A stretch of 64,000 nucleotides of DNA from positions 36,077-100,076 of the forward strand of contig JBNJDR010000003.1 in assembly GCA_051745085.1 (NCBI GenBank), in the 5' to 3' direction. Numbering within the stretch: position 1 is the first letter of the stretch; every line of letters begins with the position of its first letter. Under the pieces are notes generated by a model. That model had not been told where the DNA came from. It saw only the letters and a list, made by a program, of their open reading frames with translations, and ran no database searches. The position numbers were made by a program, and so were the translations under genes. Source of the stretch: Halonatronomonas sp051745085. GTDB taxonomy: Bacteria > Bacillota > Halanaerobiia > Halanaerobiales > Halarsenatibacteraceae. This document shows positions 8,789 through 16,920 of this stretch, in pieces.

Positions 8789-9205
8789 ATGCGTATTTTA
8801 GCAGTAGACTACGGGCAAAAAAGGGTGGGTCTAGCTATAAGTGATCCTTTAGGGATAACTGCTCAACCTTTGTTGACTTTAAAGATAGAAGGAAAAGAAG
8901 ATTTTATTGCTCAATTAGAAGATATAATAGCAGAGTACAAGGTTGAAGAGATAGTTATTGGTTTACCCCTGCATATGAATGGGACTTCAGGAGCAAGAGC
9001 AGCAATCAGTTATGAGATAGCAGAATTAATCAAAGATAAATACCATTTGCCAGTTCACCTGCAGGACGAGAGGTTAAGCAGCGTAGAAGTAGAAAAAGTA
9101 ATGTTATCTGGAGATCTAAGCAGGGCAAAAAGAAAAGCCCGCAGGGATAAATTAGCTGCTTCTTTAATCTTAAGGAGTTATTTAGCTAATAGACAGAGGA
9201 GGTAA
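8789..9205 (+). CDS. ruvX: Holliday junction resolvase-like RuvX/YqgF (pre-16S rRNA nuclease)
   Basis: RNase H-fold nuclease of the YqgF family, which in Escherichia coli matures the 5' end of 16S rRNA and was also proposed as a Holliday junction resolvase. At 138 aa it is full length. It has the first acidic motif DYGQKRVGLAISD at residues 7-19, GLPLHMNGTSG near 60-70, DERLSS near 94-99, and the C-terminal basic region with the catalytic Asp in RRDKLAASLIL. SD AGGAGG is directly upstream of ATG 8789. First gene after its own promoter, followed by the DUF1292 gene. Confidence 0.93.
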   Translation: MRILAVDYGQKRVGLAISDPLGITAQPLLTLKIEGKEDFIAQLEDIIAEYKVEEIVIGLPLHMNGTSGARAAISYEIAELIKDKYHLPVHLQDERLSSVEVEKVMLSGDLSRAKRKARRDKLAASLILRSYLANRQRR

Positions 9206-9216
9206 TTAAAGTAGCG

Positions 9217-9495
9217 ATGGACGAAAATAAAGATGGTTCTTATTGGTATGATACTGATAATAAAGAATTAGTCTTAATCGAAGATGATAAAGAATACCGC
9301 TTCTATTTACTGGATAAATTTAATTTTGAAGGCAATGAATACTGTGTTCTATCATCTTCTGAAGAAGAAAGTGCTGATGACACGTTATTAATGAAAATTA
9401 TAGAAGAAGATGATCAGGATACCTTAGCTGTAATAGAAGACGATAGCGAATTTGAAAAAGTTTCAAAGTATTATTATTATGATTATGAGGAATAA
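9217..9495 (+). CDS. DUF1292 family protein (YrzB-like)
   Basis: Small acidic protein of unknown function, 92 aa. It has the DUF1292 pattern: a beta-rich core with YRFYLLDKFNFEGNEYCVLSS near residues 28-50, then a D/E-rich C-terminal half ending in a Tyr cluster (KYYYYDYEE). The family is almost always found between ruvX and mltG, as here. The SD AGGAGG overlaps the ruvX stop codon and is 14 nt from ATG 9217, a rather long spacing. No catalytic residues are recognisable. Confidence 0.85.
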   Translation: MDENKDGSYWYDTDNKELVLIEDDKEYRFYLLDKFNFEGNEYCVLSSSEEESADDTLLMKIIEEDDQDTLAVIEDDSEFEKVSKYYYYDYEE

Positions 9496-9513
9496 ATATT
9501 GGAGGCATAACCC

Positions 9514-10497
9514 TTGAAAAAATCTGGGATAATACTTTTTTTGCTTATTATTATAATAGCTGGTATAATCTTAACGATTGATTATTTAATGGAGCCAGTA
9601 AATCCAGAAGATCCTGAATTATTAGTGGTATCTAGAGGAAGTTCAGTTAGAAATATCGGGAGAAAATTAGAAGAAGAAGGCTGGATTAAATCTCGAAAAA
9701 TTTTTGAGTTATATGTATTAATTTTTGATTATCAAGGACAACTTCAAGCTGGCACTTATGAGTTTGAACCTGGTGATGACGTTAAGCAGATAGTAGATAA
9801 GTTAGTTCAGGGTGATGTAGCTAATTACAGCCTTACCATTCCAGAAGGCTTTACAGTTGAAGAAATTATAATACGAATTACTGCTACTGGTCTTTATCAA
9901 AGGGACGAACTTGAAACAGCCTTACAGGCTTCAAGGTTAGAGAGAGATTATATGCCTGAACAAGAAGATGTAAAATGGAAGCTAGAAGGTTTTCTCTATC
10001 CTGATACCTATACTTTTGAATATGGTATTGAGCCGATTGAGATCTTTAATGCGATGCTCTCTCGTTTTGAAAATAGATGGTTAGAGGATCTGCAAGAGGT
10101 GAACATGGATTATTCGATTAATGAATTAGTTACAATAGCTTCTATGGTCGAAAAAGAAGCCAGGCTGGAAGAAGAAATGAATTTGATTTCAGGGGTAATA
10201 TATAATAGATTAAATAGACAGATGGCCCTTCAGCTGGATGCTACAGTACAGTATGCTTTACCAGCTAGAGTAGAGAGGGTATTTTATAATCATTTAGAAT
10301 TGGAATCACCTTATAATACTTATAGGGTGACTGGTTTACCTCCTGGACCTATTGCTAATCCAGGCAGCCAGGCTCTTACTGCTACCGTTAATCCTGAGGA
10401 TTCTGATTATCTTTTTTATTTTGCTAGATCTGATGGGAGTCATGTTTTTTCGGAAACGTACGAAGAGCATCTGCGGCGGCAGAGAGAGCTGCGTTAA
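9514..10497 (+). CDS. mltG: Endolytic transglycosylase MltG
   Basis: Membrane-anchored lytic transglycosylase of the YceG/MltG family; the E. coli enzyme cleaves nascent glycan strands and is proposed to terminate their elongation. This 327-aa protein has one N-terminal TM helix (about residues 4-24), a LysM-like region (LLVVSRGSSVRNIGRKLEEEG), and the catalytic core EGFLYPDTYTFEYG, ASMVEKEARLEEE (catalytic Glu in this stretch) and YNTYRVTGLPPGPIANPG. The start is TTG 9514, 9 nt after GGAGG. It follows the DUF1292 gene in the conserved neighbourhood. Confidence 0.93.
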   Translation: MKKSGIILFLLIIIIAGIILTIDYLMEPVNPEDPELLVVSRGSSVRNIGRKLEEEGWIKSRKIFELYVLIFDYQGQLQAGTYEFEPGDDVKQIVDKLVQGDVANYSLTIPEGFTVEEIIIRITATGLYQRDELETALQASRLERDYMPEQEDVKWKLEGFLYPDTYTFEYGIEPIEIFNAMLSRFENRWLEDLQEVNMDYSINELVTIASMVEKEARLEEEMNLISGVIYNRLNRQMALQLDATVQYALPARVERVFYNHLELESPYNTYRVTGLPPGPIANPGSQALTATVNPEDSDYLFYFARSDGSHVFSETYEEHLRRQRELR

Positions 10498-10512
10498 TTT
10501 TGAGGAGGTTTT

Positions 10513-11748
10513 ATGATGAAAATTCCTGAGTTGCTTGCTCCTGCAGGTAATTTAGAAAAGTTGAAGATCGCTATAGATTATGGAGCAGATGCCGTTTATT
10601 GTGCTGGCAAAAGTTTAGGTTTAAGAGCAAAAGCAGATAATTTTAGCAGAGATGAATTAAGAGAAGCAGTTAATTATGCCCATCAGAGGGGAAAAAAAGT
10701 TTATTTAACTTTAAATATTATAGCCCACAATCAAGATATTGAGCAAGTTTATGATTATCTGGATTTTATTTCCGAAATTAATATAGATGCCCTTATTGTT
10801 TCTGATCCCGGAATATTGTATATTATAAAAGAAAAAAATATTAATACCCCCATTCATTTAAGCACACAAGCAAATACGGTTAATTGGGCAGCCGTAAAAT
10901 TTTGGGAAGAATTTGGGGTCGAAAGAATTATATTAGCTCGAGAATTAGCTTTAGAAGAGATCATGGAGATTAGAAACAAAACTGATATGGAATTAGAAAG
11001 TTTTGTTCATGGAGCTATGTGCATATCTTATTCAGGCCGCTGCTTACTCAGTAATTATATGACTGGAAGAGATGCTAATAGAGGTAATTGTGCTCAACCC
11101 TGTCGGTGGAAATATAAGTTAGTTGAAGAAAAAAGACCGGGCCAGTACTGGACTATCTCTGATGATGACACAGGCAGTTATATCATGAACTCAAAGGATT
11201 TAAACTTAATCGGCCATCTGCCTGCCCTGGTTAATGCTGGTCTTGATTCTTTAAAAATTGAAGGTAGAATGAAAAGTGTTCATTATGTGGCAACTGTAAC
11301 TGGAGTTTACAGAAAAGCATTGGATAATCTAAAGCTTACTGGTGAAAAATATAATTTGGATCCAGGTTTGGCGGATAACTTACTCAAAATTAGTCATCGT
11401 CCTTATACCACAGGCTTTTATTTTAATAGTCCTGGATCTCAAGCCCAAAACTATTTAGATTCATCTTATATAAGAGACTATAAATATTTAGGTATTGTTA
11501 AAGGGTATTTGCCTGAACAGAATCAAGCCATAGTTAAAGTGAAAAATAAAATTAAAACCGGTGAACAAGTTGAATTTTTTGGGCCTGGTGCTGACACCTT
11601 CAGTCAGAGAATTAATAAGATTTTTGCTGTAGACGGAGAAGAAATACTTCAGGCAAAACATCCAGAAAGTATAGTAAAAATAAATGTGACTCGAGAAATT
11701 GGAGAAAATTATATTATTCGCAGGAGGATACCAGATGAGACTAAATGA
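10513..11748 (+). CDS. U32 family peptidase-like protein (TrhP-type tRNA hydroxylation)
   Basis: U32 family member of 411 aa, related to TrhP, which is needed for 5-hydroxyuridine formation at the tRNA wobble position in Bacillus and E. coli. The N-terminal half has a TIM-barrel-like pattern starting PELLAPAGNLEKLKIAIDYGADAVY. The family Cys cluster lies in FVHGAMCISYSGRC and GNCAQPCRW (around residues 165-200) and probably binds an Fe-S cluster. Adjacent ATGs at 10513 and 10516 are both possible; the second has better spacing from AGGAGG. Bacillus has two tandem paralogues here (yrrN, yrrO), whereas only one is present in this window. The last 14 nt overlap the DUF4911 gene. Confidence 0.85.
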   Translation: MMKIPELLAPAGNLEKLKIAIDYGADAVYCAGKSLGLRAKADNFSRDELREAVNYAHQRGKKVYLTLNIIAHNQDIEQVYDYLDFISEINIDALIVSDPGILYIIKEKNINTPIHLSTQANTVNWAAVKFWEEFGVERIILARELALEEIMEIRNKTDMELESFVHGAMCISYSGRCLLSNYMTGRDANRGNCAQPCRWKYKLVEEKRPGQYWTISDDDTGSYIMNSKDLNLIGHLPALVNAGLDSLKIEGRMKSVHYVATVTGVYRKALDNLKLTGEKYNLDPGLADNLLKISHRPYTTGFYFNSPGSQAQNYLDSSYIRDYKYLGIVKGYLPEQNQAIVKVKNKIKTGEQVEFFGPGADTFSQRINKIFAVDGEEILQAKHPESIVKINVTREIGENYIIRRRIPDETK

Positions 11749-11980
11749 TACCTATCAAATGAAAGTTGAGATACCTCCTGAGGAAGTTGTTTATGTAGAT
11801 ATGGTCTTTAAATCTCATGAAGGTATCGCAATGCTTAAATTAGATCAAAAAAATGAAGGTTTGATTAAATTGGATTATACTCCGGGGACACGAGAGACTG
11901 TACTGGAAGTATTAGAAGCTCTCAAATTAGAATTTGAGTTGGAAATCGTGAAGGATGATTATGTTGAGCATGATAGGTAG
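11735..11980 (+). CDS. DUF4911 domain-containing protein
   Basis: Small 81-aa protein of unknown function matching the DUF4911 pattern: an N-terminal strand MKVEIPPEEVVYVDMVFKS, a central GIAMLKLDQKNEG, and a C-terminal helix with VLEVLEALKLEFELEIV. ATG 11735 is chosen because AGGAGG (11722-11727) sits 7 nt upstream; an earlier in-frame codon at 11699 is inside the U32 gene with no SD. It overlaps the end of the U32 gene by 14 nt, which suggests translational coupling. No catalytic motif seen. Confidence 0.75.
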   Translation: MRLNDTYQMKVEIPPEEVVYVDMVFKSHEGIAMLKLDQKNEGLIKLDYTPGTRETVLEVLEALKLEFELEIVKDDYVEHDR

Positions 11981-12003
11981 GATAATGATATGGAGTTGAT
12001 TTG

Positions 12004-12525
12004 ATGATAAGCCGTTTCCGGGAATTATTTCAACCAGATTTTCATTTACAGCGTATAAATGATATTGATTTAGCTAGGCTAAAAAGTCGGGGGATTAAAG
12101 GATTAATAATCGATATAGATAATACCATAATGCCTTATTCTGAGACGCAATTGGATGATAACGTTTCTGTCTGGGTCAATAGAGCAAAAGAATTAGAATT
12201 TAAAATAACTTTTGTTTCTAATACTTTACCTGATCGAGCAGAAAAAGTTGAAGACTATTTTGATTTACTTGCTTATGGTTATTCTGGCAAACCGTTTACT
12301 AAAGCATTTAAAAGAGCCTTAGCTGACATGAAAGTAGCAAATAACCAAATCGCAGTGATTGGAGACCAAATATTTACGGACGTTTTAGGTGGAAACAGAG
12401 CAGGTTTTTTAACAATTTTAGTTGAACCTTTAGAAAGCAAAGACTTTATTTTAACTACTATTTTTAGGTTGTTGGAGAAGCTGTTTTATGATAGAGTTTG
12501 TGGTTTAGGGGAAAGGAGTTTTTAA
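12004..12525 (+). CDS. yqeG: YqeG family HAD-IIIA-type phosphatase
   Basis: Haloacid dehalogenase superfamily phosphatase related to Bacillus YqeG and yeast phosphatidylglycerophosphatase Gep4. It is 173 aa. Motif I is DIDNTIMPY (nucleophile Asp), motif II FVSN, and motif III/IV GDQIFTDVLGGNRAG with the metal-binding Asp residues. TTG 12001 and ATG 12004 are both possible; ATG is used. In Bacillus yqeG lies with yqeH and aroE; here it follows the DUF4911 gene. The substrate here is not established; phosphatidylglycerophosphate is a reasonable guess from the eukaryotic homologue. Confidence 0.85.
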   Translation: MISRFRELFQPDFHLQRINDIDLARLKSRGIKGLIIDIDNTIMPYSETQLDDNVSVWVNRAKELEFKITFVSNTLPDRAEKVEDYFDLLAYGYSGKPFTKAFKRALADMKVANNQIAVIGDQIFTDVLGGNRAGFLTILVEPLESKDFILTTIFRLLEKLFYDRVCGLGERSF

Positions 12526-12527
12526 TT

Positions 12528-13223
12528 ATGATACAAATTAGTTCAAAATATATTGTGAGTATCTTTGTTATGTTTTTATTATTTAGTTTTTTATTAGAGG
12601 TTGATTTAGGGGCTGAACAAGCTTTAATATTTGGCGAGAGAAGCTTACAGCCGGGGGATGAAGGTGCTGATGTAGCAATTCTGCAGAGGAAATTAGATGA
12701 GTTAGGTTATTATCATGGGAGGGTAGACGGACTATATGGAGCAAATACTGAATCGGCAGTAGTGAAGTTCCAGCAGGATGAAGGTCTTGCTGCTACAGGT
12801 ATTTTTGATTCTAATTCCTTTGCTGCTCTTCCAGAAACAGGAACAATATCCAGTATTATTCAGGTTTCCCAAGACGACATCATGCTGTTAGCAAGAATTA
12901 TATATGCGGAAGCACGAGGTGAATCAAATAAGGGCAAAGTAGCTGTGGGGGCAGTGATATTAAATAGGGTAGCAGATAATCGTTTCCCAAACACGCTCAG
13001 AGAAGTAATCGTTGAGGAAGGCCAATTTAGTTCATTATTTGATGGCCAAGCTAATTTATATCCAGATGAAGAGGCGATTGCAGCAGCAAAAGCAGCTTTA
13101 TTGGGTTATGATCCTACGTATCAGTCGATATTTTTCTATAATCCTGGAATTGCGACTAACCTTGCCTGGATTTCAAATCGACCTGTAGTTAAAAGAATTG
13201 GAGGGCATGTATTTGCTCAATAA
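12528..13223 (+). CDS. SleB-like cell wall hydrolase with peptidoglycan-binding domain
   Basis: Secreted hydrolase of 231 aa with the SleB/CwlJ (Hydrolase_2) fold; Bacillus SleB is a lytic transglycosylase that degrades spore cortex during germination. It has an N-terminal hydrophobic segment (about residues 8-25), a PG_binding_1 domain (SLQPGDEGADVAILQRKL to about residue 100) and the catalytic domain starting LLARIIYAEARGE, with the Glu in YAEARGE likely catalytic. ATG 12528 follows a GGAG SD; the in-frame TTG at 12498 lies inside yqeG and is rejected. It could instead be a vegetative hydrolase. It ends in a hairpin shared with convergent abrB. Confidence 0.88.
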   Translation: MIQISSKYIVSIFVMFLLFSFLLEVDLGAEQALIFGERSLQPGDEGADVAILQRKLDELGYYHGRVDGLYGANTESAVVKFQQDEGLAATGIFDSNSFAALPETGTISSIIQVSQDDIMLLARIIYAEARGESNKGKVAVGAVILNRVADNRFPNTLREVIVEEGQFSSLFDGQANLYPDEEAIAAAKAALLGYDPTYQSIFFYNPGIATNLAWISNRPVVKRIGGHVFAQ

Positions 13224-13225
13224 AA

Positions 13226-13253
13226 AAACAGCACCAGGGCCCTGGTGCTGTTT
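13226..13253. terminator. Bidirectional terminator, cell wall hydrolase / abrB
   Basis: A perfect 28-nt palindrome, with A-run on the left and T-run on the right, centred at 13239/13240 with core CAGCACCAGG-GCCTGGTGCTG-like symmetry. It sits between convergent genes and has U-tracts for both directions. Confidence 0.85.
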
Positions 13254-13270
13254 AAATGAGGATTTGAATT

Positions 13271-13516
13271 TTATAGTTCTGCTTTCATTTTATCAAGACA
13301 GGCTTTACAGATAATCCTATCTTCAAAATCAGATGTCTGTTTAGCACTGCCACAAAAAATACAGGCAGGAACATATTTTTTCAAAACAATCTTATCCCCT
13401 TCGACAAAAATCTCCATCGGGTCTTTTTTGTCTATGTTCATAGTCTTTCTAAGTTCAATTGGTATCACCATTCGGCCTAAGTCGTCAACTTTCCTCACAA
13501 TTCCAGTTGATTTCAT
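13271..13516 (-). CDS. AbrB/SpoVT family regulator with zinc-ribbon tail
   Basis: Swapped-hairpin DNA-binding regulator, 81 aa. The N-terminal half is a textbook AbrB domain (MKSTGIVRKVDDLGRMVIPI to KIVLKKY, residues 1-48). The C-terminal half has two CxxC pairs (CIFC and CKAC), likely a small zinc ribbon, as is common in clostridial homologues. Such proteins act as transition-state or sporulation regulators; the target genes here are unknown. AGGAGGAAAACAG precedes ATG 13516. It has its own near-consensus promoter and is divergent from fur. Confidence 0.9.
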   Translation of the reverse strand: MKSTGIVRKVDDLGRMVIPIELRKTMNIDKKDPMEIFVEGDKIVLKKYVPACIFCGSAKQTSDFEDRIICKACLDKMKAEL

Positions 13517-13574
13517 CTGTTTTCCTCCTAAATAAGTAAATTGAAAACATAATTCGACAAAATGTTTCTAATTC

Positions 13575-13603
13575 ATTATAATATTTATTGAGAAAATAGT
13601 CAA
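13575..13603 (-). promoter_or_regulatory. Sigma-A promoter for abrB
   Basis: On the minus strand: TTGACT (13603-13598, 5/6), a 17-nt spacer and TATAAT (13580-13575). It gives a leader of about 50 nt before the abrB start. Confidence 0.75.
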
Positions 13604-13679
13604 TATATATTTAAGTAAATATTAAAAAAATAACTATAATTTACTATTGGCAATTTTTATGTTAAAGGAGTTGATTAAT

Positions 13680-14126
13680 TTGTCGGATCTGATGGCCAGA
13701 TATAAAAATATATTAGCAGAAAATCAGTATAAACTAACTTCCCAGAGAAAAGCTATTTTAAAAGTTTTAATTCAAAACAAAGATAAGCATTTTTCAGCAG
13801 AAGAATTATATGAAGAAGTTAAAAAAATTAATCCTGAGATGGGTCTAGCCACGGTTTACCGCAACCTGGAATTATTTTGTCGGTTAGATATCACTCATAT
13901 GTTAGAATTTGATAGTAATTTCAAACATTACGAGTTGGTATTTTCGGAAGACCATCACCATCATTTGATTTGTGTTAATTGTAACAAAATTATTGAATTT
14001 AATGATGATGATTTAATAAGTTTTGAGAATAGATTAGCCAGAGAGTATAATTTTGAAATGAAAGATCATTACATTAAGTTTTACGGTTATTGCGAAGATT
14101 GCCAGAATAAAAAAGAAAGGGAGTGA
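13680..14126 (+). CDS. Fur family transcriptional regulator
   Basis: Metal-dependent or peroxide-sensing repressor of the Fur/PerR/Zur family, 148 aa. A winged helix (YKLTSQRKAILKVLIQ through GLATVYRNLELF) is followed by a His-rich metal site (DHHHHLICVNC) and two CxxC pairs (CVNC, CEDC) for structural zinc. The start is set at TTG 13680, 9 nt after AAAGGAG (13664-13670); the ATG codons further upstream lie before or next to the SD. The sequence alone does not tell Fur from PerR or Zur. A TATAAT at 13635-13640 is a possible -10 but has no clear -35. Followed closely by a Crp/Fnr regulator. Confidence 0.9.
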   Translation: MSDLMARYKNILAENQYKLTSQRKAILKVLIQNKDKHFSAEELYEEVKKINPEMGLATVYRNLELFCRLDITHMLEFDSNFKHYELVFSEDHHHHLICVNCNKIIEFNDDDLISFENRLAREYNFEMKDHYIKFYGYCEDCQNKKERE

Positions 14127-14131
14127 TGTCA

Positions 14132-14821
14132 GTGGAACCTACTAAAAACTGTTTAAAGGATTTATCTGTTTTTTCCCTACTAGACTGGGAAGAGATTGAA
14201 TCTATCTGTGAAAACGGTTATGTGAAAAATTATCGCAAAGGGGAAATAATATTTTTTGAGGCAGATAGTGAAAAAAAGTTATATCTATTGGTAGACGGAC
14301 AGGTTAAGTTATCTATGTTATCCAGTGAAGGTAGAGAAAAGGTAATGACAATTCTCCAGGCAGGAGATATTTTTGGCGAAATTTCGCTTTTTGATCATGA
14401 TCCCCATCCTCTTACAGCTGAAGTAGTAGAAGAGGCTAAATTGATGATTCTAGAATGGAGCAACCTGGAAGAAATTATCATGGATCAACCCCGTCTGGCC
14501 TTAAAGATTATCGAGGCATTGTCAAAAAAGACCAGATTATTAACAAGTCAGGTTAGGGATCTGGTGTTTCATGATGCAATAGGTAGATTGGCTAATTTAC
14601 TGATCCGTTTTGCTAAAGATTTTGGTAAAGAGACAGAGGAAGGGACCATGATAGAGTTAATCTTAACCCATCAGGAGATAGCTAATCTGCTAGGGGTGTC
14701 AAGGGTTACTGTCACAAAAACCCTAAACAAATTGATAGATCAAGGCTTAATAAAGATTAAAGAACGGAAAATATATATATTAGACCATCAAGGTCTAAAT
14801 GAATGTGTTAAAGATATATGA
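14132..14821 (+). CDS. Crp/Fnr family transcriptional regulator
   Basis: About 229 aa: an N-terminal cyclic-nucleotide-type beta barrel (LSVFSLLDWEEIESIC to about residue 120, with GDIFGEISLFDHDPHP) and a C-terminal HTH_Crp domain with LTHQEIANLLGVSRVTVTKTL. No N-terminal Cys cluster for an Fe-S sensor is present, so an FNR-type oxygen sensor is unlikely. Three in-frame starts (GTG 14123, ATG 14126, GTG 14132) are possible; GTG 14132 is 8 nt from GGGAG and is chosen. The stop overlaps the aroE start by 4 nt (ATGA). Ligand and targets are unknown. Confidence 0.9.
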   Translation: MEPTKNCLKDLSVFSLLDWEEIESICENGYVKNYRKGEIIFFEADSEKKLYLLVDGQVKLSMLSSEGREKVMTILQAGDIFGEISLFDHDPHPLTAEVVEEAKLMILEWSNLEEIIMDQPRLALKIIEALSKKTRLLTSQVRDLVFHDAIGRLANLLIRFAKDFGKETEEGTMIELILTHQEIANLLGVSRVTVTKTLNKLIDQGLIKIKERKIYILDHQGLNECVKDI

Positions 14822-15681
14822 GCTGCTTAAATGGATATTTTGAACCAGATTATTTGTTAGGTTTATTTGGAGCAGATGTAAGCAGGAGTTTATCCCCTAC
14901 AATCCATAATTATGTTTATCAGGAGAGAAAGCAGAAAGCGATCTATAAGGCTTTTTCCATTAACGAGGAGCAGGTAGGACCTGCTTTAAACCAACTTGCC
15001 AGTTTTGAATTTAAAGGTCTGAATATTACAAATCCCTATAAAGAATTAGTTATTAAATTTTTAGATGAGGTATCTGAAGCAGGTAGTAAAATTGGGGCTG
15101 TTAATACGATAAAAGTAGAAGATAATGGACTTTCTGGTTATAATACTGACTACCTTGCAGTCAAGGAAATCATATCGGACAATATGCAAAATTCTCAATA
15201 TTTGACTACTGTTTTACTGTTGGGAGCTGGAGGAGCAGCTCGCTCGGTATTGTATGCTTTATCAAAGTTCACCGGATTTAAAATTTTACTTGGAAATAGA
15301 ACCGAGAGCCGAGCTAAAAAATTGATCGAAGAGTTTTCTGAACTGTTTTCCTACAAAGGGGAAATTAAATATGTTAAATGGACTCAAAAAGCCCTGGGTA
15401 ATGCTACTTCTCAAGCCGATATTATAATTGAAGCCACGGGCTTAAGCTGGCAGGAGCAGGTATATCCAGGTTATGAAAAGATTAGTTCTCATCATTTCGT
15501 TTTTGATCTAAGTTATCCGCAAAATCAGGGGCCCCTGTCTAAATATGCTAACGAGCAGCAGGCATGTTATTTAGATGGCAAAAATATGTTATTGATCCAG
15601 GCTAGAGAAGCAGATAAAATTTGGTTTCCAGCTAAGGATAATCAGGAAAGGAAACGTTTGTTTCAGCAGGATATCTTTTAA
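14818..15681 (+). CDS. aroE: Shikimate 5-dehydrogenase
   Basis: NADPH-dependent reduction of 3-dehydroshikimate to shikimate in the chorismate pathway. The 287-aa protein has substrate-binding SRSLSPTIHN near residues 21-30, NITNPYKE (catalytic Lys) near 65-72, GAVNT, GYNTDY (catalytic Asp), the nucleotide-binding loop GAGGAARS and NRT for NADP phosphate. It overlaps the crp/fnr stop by 4 nt, so translation is probably coupled. The other aro genes here (aroK, aroQ) lie on the far side of the secretion operon at 23.9 kb. Confidence 0.92.
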   Translation: MSCLNGYFEPDYLLGLFGADVSRSLSPTIHNYVYQERKQKAIYKAFSINEEQVGPALNQLASFEFKGLNITNPYKELVIKFLDEVSEAGSKIGAVNTIKVEDNGLSGYNTDYLAVKEIISDNMQNSQYLTTVLLLGAGGAARSVLYALSKFTGFKILLGNRTESRAKKLIEEFSELFSYKGEIKYVKWTQKALGNATSQADIIIEATGLSWQEQVYPGYEKISSHHFVFDLSYPQNQGPLSKYANEQQACYLDGKNMLLIQAREADKIWFPAKDNQERKRLFQQDIF

Positions 15682-15707
15682 GTAAAAAAATTTAATACTT
15701 CTCGCAT

Positions 15708-15740
15708 AACATCACCGAATTTTGGTGGTGTTTTATTATT
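15708..15740 (+). terminator. Intrinsic terminator after aroE
   Basis: 9-bp stem (15708-15716 with 15724-15732, one G-U pair), a 7-nt loop and a T-rich tail (TTTTATTATTTT). It separates aroE from the secretion/pilus operon. Confidence 0.8.
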
Positions 15741-15837
15741 TTATAGAAAATTTTATAAAAAAATATAAAATCTTGCAGGAATATTTTTACTTATGGAGAA
15801 ATAAGTTTTACCTTAAATTTTTCCAGGAGGTGAGGAC

Positions 15838-16920
15838 ATGTATGGTGGAGGACAGATAATTAATAATCTTCACAGTCTGATTGGCGAAGCAAATAGGGAT
15901 GAAGCAAGCGACATCCATTTAGAGCAGACTGAGTCTGGGGGCAGAGTGAGGTTTAGAATAGATGGACTTCTGCAAACTAAAGAAGAGCAATCGGTAGAGA
16001 TTATCAAAAACTTAATTGCAAGGGTTAAGCTTTTAGCAGGTCTGGATATAACAGTCCATAATATGATTCAGGAAGGAAGTATTTCCGGAAAAGCATGGAA
16101 TACCGCTGAAATTAGGATATCTATAATGCCTACAGTAAGAGGTGAAAAAGCAGTATTAAGATTAAGAGGAGATAAGAAGTCTTATCAACTTCACGAAATT
16201 GGGTTTTCGCCAGATAATTTTCAGGTATATAAAAAATTGATTAGAGTGAATCAGGGGCTAATTTTATTTACCGGCCCTACCGGTAGTGGTAAGAGTACAA
16301 CATTATTAGCAACAATTTCAGAACTCAATCAACCAGACTTGAATATCATTACGCTGGAAGATCCTGTGGAGATAAGGCTTCCTTCTGTTAATCAGTTATA
16401 TGTTAATACTGCAAATGGTTCAAAGTTCGCGGAGTATCTTCGAGCGGTATTAAGACAGGATCCTGACATTATTATGGTAGGAGAGATCCGAGATTTAGAA
16501 ACAGCAGCAATGGCCGTAAGAGCTGCCCTTACCGGTCATCAAGTTTTTAGTACTATTCATACCGCAGATTCCGTAGGAGCAATTATTCGCTTAATTGAAA
16601 TGGGGATTCCTTCTTATCTGGTGGGAGCAAATTTAAAAGGAGTAATAGCCCAGCGTTTAATCAGGAAATTTTGTCAGACCTGTTTGGGGCAGGGTTGTTC
16701 TAATTGTAATCATACAGGGTATAAAGGGAGAAAAGCCATCCATGAAGTTTTACCTATTACTGATGAAATTAAGAAGTTAATTATTCAAAGTAGTTCTGAA
16801 ACAGAAATAAAGAAAGCTGCCAGTAAAGCAGGTGTGATATTTCTAAAAGAAGCAGGGGTGATAGAAGTTAAAAATAATGTAACCAGTCAGGATGAGTTAG
16901 AAAGGATTCTAAATGAATAA
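15838..16920 (+). CDS. GspE/PilB family assembly ATPase (short form)
   Basis: Secretion/pilus assembly ATPase, 360 aa, which powers pilin polymerisation at the inner membrane. Walker A GPTGSGKS is at residues 146-153, the Asp box near 171-177 (TLEDPVE), Walker B IIMVGE at 211-216, the His box near 238-241, and a four-Cys zinc motif C279-x2-C282-x4-C287-x2-C290 typical of GspE/PilB rather than PilT. Typical GspE or PilB have about 500-570 residues; this one begins directly at the N2 domain and lacks N1, the part that contacts GspL in T2SS. Strong SD (AGGAGGTGAGG). First gene of a ten-gene operon; overlaps the next gene by 8 nt. Confidence 0.92.
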   Translation: MYGGGQIINNLHSLIGEANRDEASDIHLEQTESGGRVRFRIDGLLQTKEEQSVEIIKNLIARVKLLAGLDITVHNMIQEGSISGKAWNTAEIRISIMPTVRGEKAVLRLRGDKKSYQLHEIGFSPDNFQVYKKLIRVNQGLILFTGPTGSGKSTTLLATISELNQPDLNIITLEDPVEIRLPSVNQLYVNTANGSKFAEYLRAVLRQDPDIIMVGEIRDLETAAMAVRAALTGHQVFSTIHTADSVGAIIRLIEMGIPSYLVGANLKGVIAQRLIRKFCQTCLGQGCSNCNHTGYKGRKAIHEVLPITDEIKKLIIQSSSETEIKKAASKAGVIFLKEAGVIEVKNNVTSQDELERILNE

